This document shows, in pieces, positions 44,668 to 47,853 of a DNA stretch of 47,853 bases (its first letter is position 1; every line of letters starts with the position of its first letter). The translations under genes and the position numbers were made by a program. The notes beneath the pieces were generated by a model. The model was not told where the DNA came from. It did not search any database and saw nothing but the letters and a program-made list of their open reading frames with translations. Source of the DNA: Natronogracilivirga saccharolytica (GTDB lineage Bacteria > Bacteroidota > Rhodothermia > Balneolales > Natronogracilivirgulaceae); the NCBI RefSeq assembly GCF_017921895.1, contig NZ_JAFIDN010000016.1, positions 1 through 47,853 on the forward strand. Direction: 5' to 3'.

Positions 44668-46098
44668 ATGTCACCATTCATTCACGAAGATTTTCTGCTG
44701 CAAAGTGAACCTGCGAGGAAGCTGTACCATGACTATGCTTCGTCGCTTCCCATTGTAGATTATCATAACCATCTGGCACCAGATGAAATTCATCAGGACA
44801 AACGTTTTCGAAATCTGACAGAAATCTGGCTGAGGGGTGATCATTACAAATGGCGGGCCATGCGAACCGCCGGGGTGGATGAGCACTATATTACCGGGGA
44901 GGCTTCTTCTGATTTGGAAAAGTTTCTGGCCTGGGCCAAAACTGTCCCCCAAACGCTAAAAAATCCATTGTATCATTGGACGCACCTTGAGCTCAAACGA
45001 TATTTTGATATTGACCTTCCCCTGAATGAACAAACAGCCGGGGAAATCTGGGAACAAACAGAGGCATTGTTGCAAAAGTCTGCTTTTTCCACCCGTTCGT
45101 TACTTAAAAAAATGAATGTGCATGTGGTATGTACCACAGATGATGCTGTTGATACTCTGGAACACCATAAAGCTTATGCAGCTGAAAGCGAAGGTGAATT
45201 CGTGATGTACCCCACATTTCGTCCGGATAAAGCGATGAAAGTCGAAGAACCCGAGAGTTTTCGGCAGTATATAAAAAAGCTTGAAGAGGTTTCGGGTATT
45301 CAGATTGATCATTACACTTCGTTTCTTGAAGCACTGCGTCGAAGACATGATTATTTCGACTCCTTAGGATGCCGCGCATCGGACCATGGAATTGAAGAGC
45401 CTTTTGCTGAAGAGTATCAAGAATCAGAACTCAATCGTATTTTTGGCTCGGTTATGTCCGGTAGCAGATTATCGGAAGATGATATCCGCAAGTTTAAATC
45501 GGCTTTGATGCATGAGTTTGCCTTGATGGATCATGAGAAAGGCTGGGCGTTTCAAATGCATATCGGAGCGATGAGAAACAACAATACTCGGGCTTATCAA
45601 CAAGTGGGCCCAGATTCCGGCTTTGATTCGATTGGTGATTCTCAAATTGCCAAACCACTTGCCCTTTTTCTGGATCGATTGGAGGTTAATCGGCAGCTTC
45701 CAAAAACGGTTATTTACAATTTGAATCCTTCTGACAATGCAACATTAGCTACCATGATAGGAAACTTTATGGGTGATGGTATACCAGGAAAGATTCAACA
45801 TGGGCCGGCTTGGTGGTTCCATGATCAGAAAGAAGGTATGGAAGATCATCTGCAGACCCTGGCAAACATGAGTTTGCTGAGTCGGTTCGTGGGTATGGTT
45901 ACCGATTCACGCAGTATTCTGTCGCTTCCACGCCATGAGTATTACCGCCGGGTGCTCTGCAATATGTTGGGTAATGACATTGAACAGGGTATAATTCCGT
46001 CAGACTATGATATGATTGGCCAGTTGCTTGAACAAATATGTTACAGGAATGCTCTGGAATATTTTTCATATGTCGATTATCCAGGTCAGCAAAAATAA
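44668..46098 (+). CDS. uxaC: Uronate (glucuronate/galacturonate) isomerase
   Basis: The 476-residue amidohydrolase-fold enzyme converts D-glucuronate to D-fructuronate and D-galacturonate to D-tagaturonate. Markers are DYHNHLAPDEI at the first metal site, FQMHIGAMRNNNTR, VIYNLNPSDN and GPAWWFHDQKEGMEDHL near the C-terminus. It begins the cytoplasmic pathway for saturated uronates imported by TRAP and is the last enzyme of the operon. The start ATG 44668 follows the AGGAGG inside kdgA. Confidence 0.96.
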   Translation: MSPFIHEDFLLQSEPARKLYHDYASSLPIVDYHNHLAPDEIHQDKRFRNLTEIWLRGDHYKWRAMRTAGVDEHYITGEASSDLEKFLAWAKTVPQTLKNPLYHWTHLELKRYFDIDLPLNEQTAGEIWEQTEALLQKSAFSTRSLLKKMNVHVVCTTDDAVDTLEHHKAYAAESEGEFVMYPTFRPDKAMKVEEPESFRQYIKKLEEVSGIQIDHYTSFLEALRRRHDYFDSLGCRASDHGIEEPFAEEYQESELNRIFGSVMSGSRLSEDDIRKFKSALMHEFALMDHEKGWAFQMHIGAMRNNNTRAYQQVGPDSGFDSIGDSQIAKPLALFLDRLEVNRQLPKTVIYNLNPSDNATLATMIGNFMGDGIPGKIQHGPAWWFHDQKEGMEDHLQTLANMSLLSRFVGMVTDSRSILSLPRHEYYRRVLCNMLGNDIEQGIIPSDYDMIGQLLEQICYRNALEYFSYVDYPGQQK

Positions 46099-46166
46099 TT
46101 ACCGGGTTGATGATTACTATGGTTTTATCAAATCAAAAACTTCAGCTGATATACGTATTTCATTTT

Positions 46167-46317
46167 AAGCATGTTCACTCAGGTTTTCGTCCCTGTGGTC
46201 TGAGTGAATAAAAAATGCAAGAGAATCGGTGTTCGTTTCACACTCCACCAATCCCTTCACTGTATCTCTTGCAGTAATGCTTCAAAGCCTGATTTGCCGG
46301 AAAGGTAGACAGGCTTT
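46167..46317 (+). ncRNA. Candidate multi-branched structured RNA ending in a terminator
   Basis: An outer stem AAGCAT (46167-46172) with ATGCTT (46277-46282) encloses two perfect 9-bp stems: TTCACTCAG/CTGAGTGAA (46174-46182 with 46200-46208) and TGCAAGAGA/TCTCTTGCA (46216-46224 with 46265-46273). A terminator hairpin follows directly. The layout resembles a small RNA or a 3'-UTR-derived RNA. It matches no RNA family that I recognise. Confidence 0.5.
46284..46317 (+). terminator. Intrinsic terminator of the TRAP-uxaC operon/structured RNA
   Basis: AAAGCCTG (46284-46291) pairs with CAGGCTTT (46310-46317) and the stem runs into a TTTTTTT tract. This is a textbook rho-independent terminator on the plus strand. 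Confidence 0.8.
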
Positions 46318-46500
46318 TTTTGTTTACCGGTAACTAATATCTTATATTGTATAATACATAAGTATATGTCTTTTCGTAAATTTATATAAATAGTTTGGCA
46401 TTGTTGGAGATATCAAGCTGAAACTTTGAGAGTTGATTTAATTCAATGCCAGCCATTGGTATAAATTTTTTTTTAACAAGATATGATTTATAATTATCTG

Positions 46501-46529
46501 TTGACATAAAATGAAATCCAAATTAGATA
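46501..46529 (+). promoter_or_regulatory. Possible promoter of the LacI-family gene
   Basis: TTGACA (46501-46506), a 17-bp spacer and TAGATA (46524-46529) lie 57 bp upstream of the regulator start. The -35 is perfect and the -10 weak. Confidence 0.35.
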
Positions 46530-46585
46530 GCTTTGAAGAATAGTTTTCATTTCTATCATATTACAATTGAATAAAACAAAAAAAG

Positions 46586-47626
46586 ATGAAAAAAAAGACA
46601 ACGCTTAATGATATTGCAAAAACCCTGAAACTGACCAAAGTAAGTATCTCAAAAGCGTTGAGAGACCATCCTGATATTTCGGAGCAGACCAGGATTAAAG
46701 TGAAGCAACTTGCTCAGGAGATGGGATATAGGCCCAACCTTATTGCCCGATCTTTGACTTCGTCTAAAAGTAAAACAATCGGAGTGGTTGTCCCAAAAAT
46801 CGCTCACAATTTCTTTGCACACGTTGTTGGTGGTATTCAGAAAATTGCTGACAAATATGATTATGAGATTTTGTTGACGGTTTCCGATGAAAATGAGGAA
46901 CTGGAAAAACAACACATTGAGTCGTTGGTTGCAATGCAGGTTGATGGTCTGCTTGTTTCAGTATCCATGGAAACCAAGAATACGGAAATCTATCAGTGGA
47001 TTCGTGAAATGCAGATCCCTCTGGTATTCTTCGACCGCTACATTCCGGATCTTGGATTTAACAGTGTTATAATCAACGACAAAGAAGCTGCGCGCAACGG
47101 TGTAGAGGAGATGATCATGCGCGGTTCAAAAAAAATTGCACATTTAGCTGGTTATGAACATATCTCAATAGGTAAAGAACGAAGGCTGGGTTATAAGGAT
47201 GCACTTGAAAAACAAGGTATTGAATACGATCCGTCTCTGGTTGTTGAAGGTGGGTTCGGTGAGAACAGTGGTTATCATGGATTCAAGGAGCTTGCATCAC
47301 GAGGAGTGGAATTTGACAGCATATTTGCCGTTACCTTTCCGGTAGGCTTAGGGTCTTATATAGCAATGAGAGAAGTAGATGCCAACATGATAGACAACAT
47401 TGCCATGCTGGCTTTTGGTGACAGTGGAGTCAGAGGAATTCTCCCTTATCCGCGGTATTATGTTGATCAACCGGGTATGGATATCGGCAAAAAGGCGACG
47501 GAGTTATTGTTAAAGGAGATTAACGGAGTTGTTGAACCTGAAAACAAGTTGGTTTATATGGATACGCAATTTGTTGAAACCGGGAAAAATTTTCCTGTTT
47601 CTGAAAAGAATCTGTTAATGACATAA
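46586..47626 (+). CDS. LacI/GalR-family transcription regulator
   Basis: The 346-residue protein has an N-terminal helix-turn-helix (5-24, TLNDIAKTLKLTKVSISKAL), a hinge helix with NLIARSLTSSKSKTIGVV, and a periplasmic-binding-protein-like effector domain. The hinge leucine of this family inserts into a central CG step, which matches the TTAAnCGnTTAA operators found in the window. The effector is probably a uronate-pathway intermediate such as KDG or fructuronate; this is inference. The gene is the last of the cluster and has its own leader after a strong terminator. Confidence 0.93.
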   Translation: MKKKTTLNDIAKTLKLTKVSISKALRDHPDISEQTRIKVKQLAQEMGYRPNLIARSLTSSKSKTIGVVVPKIAHNFFAHVVGGIQKIADKYDYEILLTVSDENEELEKQHIESLVAMQVDGLLVSVSMETKNTEIYQWIREMQIPLVFFDRYIPDLGFNSVIINDKEAARNGVEEMIMRGSKKIAHLAGYEHISIGKERRLGYKDALEKQGIEYDPSLVVEGGFGENSGYHGFKELASRGVEFDSIFAVTFPVGLGSYIAMREVDANMIDNIAMLAFGDSGVRGILPYPRYYVDQPGMDIGKKATELLLKEINGVVEPENKLVYMDTQFVETGKNFPVSEKNLLMT

Positions 47627-47685
47627 GAGGAATGACTAATTGAATATCTATCCAGAGATTACGGACAGACTGAGATGAAATTTTT

Positions 47686-47728
47686 ATGACTGGACCGGTG
47701 CCCGGTACACAAGTACATGATTAAATAC
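47686..47728 (+). repeat. REP-like repeat, truncated copy at the mobile-element junction
   Basis: The 43 bases from ATGACTGGACCGG to ATTAAATAC match the first part of 19803-19900. The match stops where the inverted 111-bp repeat begins (47726), so the mobile element has probably inserted into this copy. It contains the inverted repeat ACCGG-tgc-CCGGT. Confidence 0.65.
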
Positions 47729-47836
47729 TCAACTTTCGGAGTTCATACTAATCCCTTCCTGTTCATTAGGAAAGGCTTGTAACCATGGATGAGTCTGGTA
47801 AAACCTGCCTACCAGCTCAATAACCTGCACTAACAA
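47726..47836 (-). repeat. Right copy of the 111-bp inverted repeat
   Basis: This is the reverse complement of bases 1-111 without a difference that I can see. It borders the REP-like copy on its left and continues as the same ORF to the window edge. Confidence 0.8.
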
Positions 47837-47853
47837 ATACCCTTGGCCTTGAC
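47729..47853 (-). CDS. C-terminal fragment of the repeated ORF, probably a transposase
   Basis: On the minus strand a frame enters from the window edge (QGQGYLLVQV), is identical to the left-edge fragment and stops at TGA (47731-47729). The family is not recognised. The stop codon lies three bases from the end of the repeated sequence, which suits a compact insertion sequence. The 5' part is outside the window. Confidence 0.5.
   Translation of the reverse strand, partial: QGQGYLLVQVIELVGRFYQTHPWLQAFPNEQEGISMNSES

Larger units (their letters stand above)
46099..46585 (+). other. Intergenic region between uxaC and the LacI gene
   Basis: This 487-bp region contains the candidate structured RNA and terminator (46167-46317), a palindrome TTACCGGTAA at 46324-46333 and a promoter-like pair before the LacI gene. 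No ORF with coding character is visible. Confidence 0.6.

Noticed and set aside
46324-46333. TTACCGGTAA palindrome as autoregulatory operator of the LacI gene
   Set aside because: It is symmetrical but shorter than the TTAAnCGnTTAA sites and lies more than 250 bp from the start; a role is possible but not supported.
1-47853. CRISPR arrays, tRNA or rRNA genes, prophage
   Set aside because: No regularly spaced repeats, cloverleaf or rRNA signatures, or phage structural genes were seen on reading both strands.

Overview
The window looks like part of a chromosome of a marine or saline Balneolota/Rhodothermota-type bacterium, a relative of Bacteroidota. The grounds are inference from gene style. 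Five secreted proteins end in the type IX secretion (T9SS) sorting domain with the NYPNPFNP-type motif, outer-membrane uptake is by a TonB-dependent receptor, lipoproteins are common and Shine-Dalgarno sites are patchy. No rRNA, tRNA or CRISPR array was seen. The two window ends carry the same 111-bp sequence in inverted orientation: the 3' end of a repeated ORF, probably a transposase. The window may therefore be a contig that stops at repeats, or a segment flanked by inverted mobile elements.

Layout. 1-2.5 kb: a lipoprotein sugar isomerase-like protein and a metallophosphoesterase. 3-16.4 kb: an outer-membrane and secreted polysaccharide-attack block with a TonB receptor, a beta-helix protein, a small hypothetical, a duplicated-module FN3 protein and two tandem paralogous beta-helix proteins that are good candidates for an uncharacterised polysaccharide lyase. 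16.5-19.7 kb: KduI, KduD and a GH88 unsaturated glucuronyl hydrolase. 19.8-21.4 kb: a REP-like repeat and an IS110/IS1111-type transposase. 21.4-26.8 kb: a GlcG-like protein, an enolase-superfamily enzyme, an Nramp-fold transporter lacking the metal motifs, a DHDPS-family aldolase and an extended SDR; together these look like an undescribed sugar-acid route. 26.9-38.2 kb (minus strand): a second GH88, UxuA, two 6-phosphogluconate dehydrogenases, transketolase, a PPi-type phosphofructokinase, a LarA-family epimerase and a HAD phosphatase. 38.6-47.6 kb (plus strand): a TRAP transporter, UxaE, SDR-type UxuB, Eda/KdgA, UxaC, a candidate structured RNA with a terminator, and a LacI-family regulator.

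How it works together (inference). Secreted T9SS enzymes cut a uronate-rich polysaccharide and the TonB receptor imports oligomers. The lipoprotein GH88 enzymes release unsaturated uronate, which KduI and KduD turn into 2-keto-3-deoxygluconate (KDG). Free glucuronate or galacturonate enters by TRAP and passes through UxaC, UxaE, UxuB and UxuA, also to KDG. Eda cleaves KDPG, but no KDG kinase is visible here. The Gnd/Tkt/PFK/LarA block suggests that carbon also enters the pentose phosphate pathway. Near-palindromic LacI-type operators (consensus TTAAnCGnTTAA) lie before the phosphoesterase, gnd-uxuA, HAD-larA and TRAP-uxuB units, so the LacI protein at the end of the cluster probably controls most of it. 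No SusD, sulfatase or recognised polysaccharide lyase was identified.
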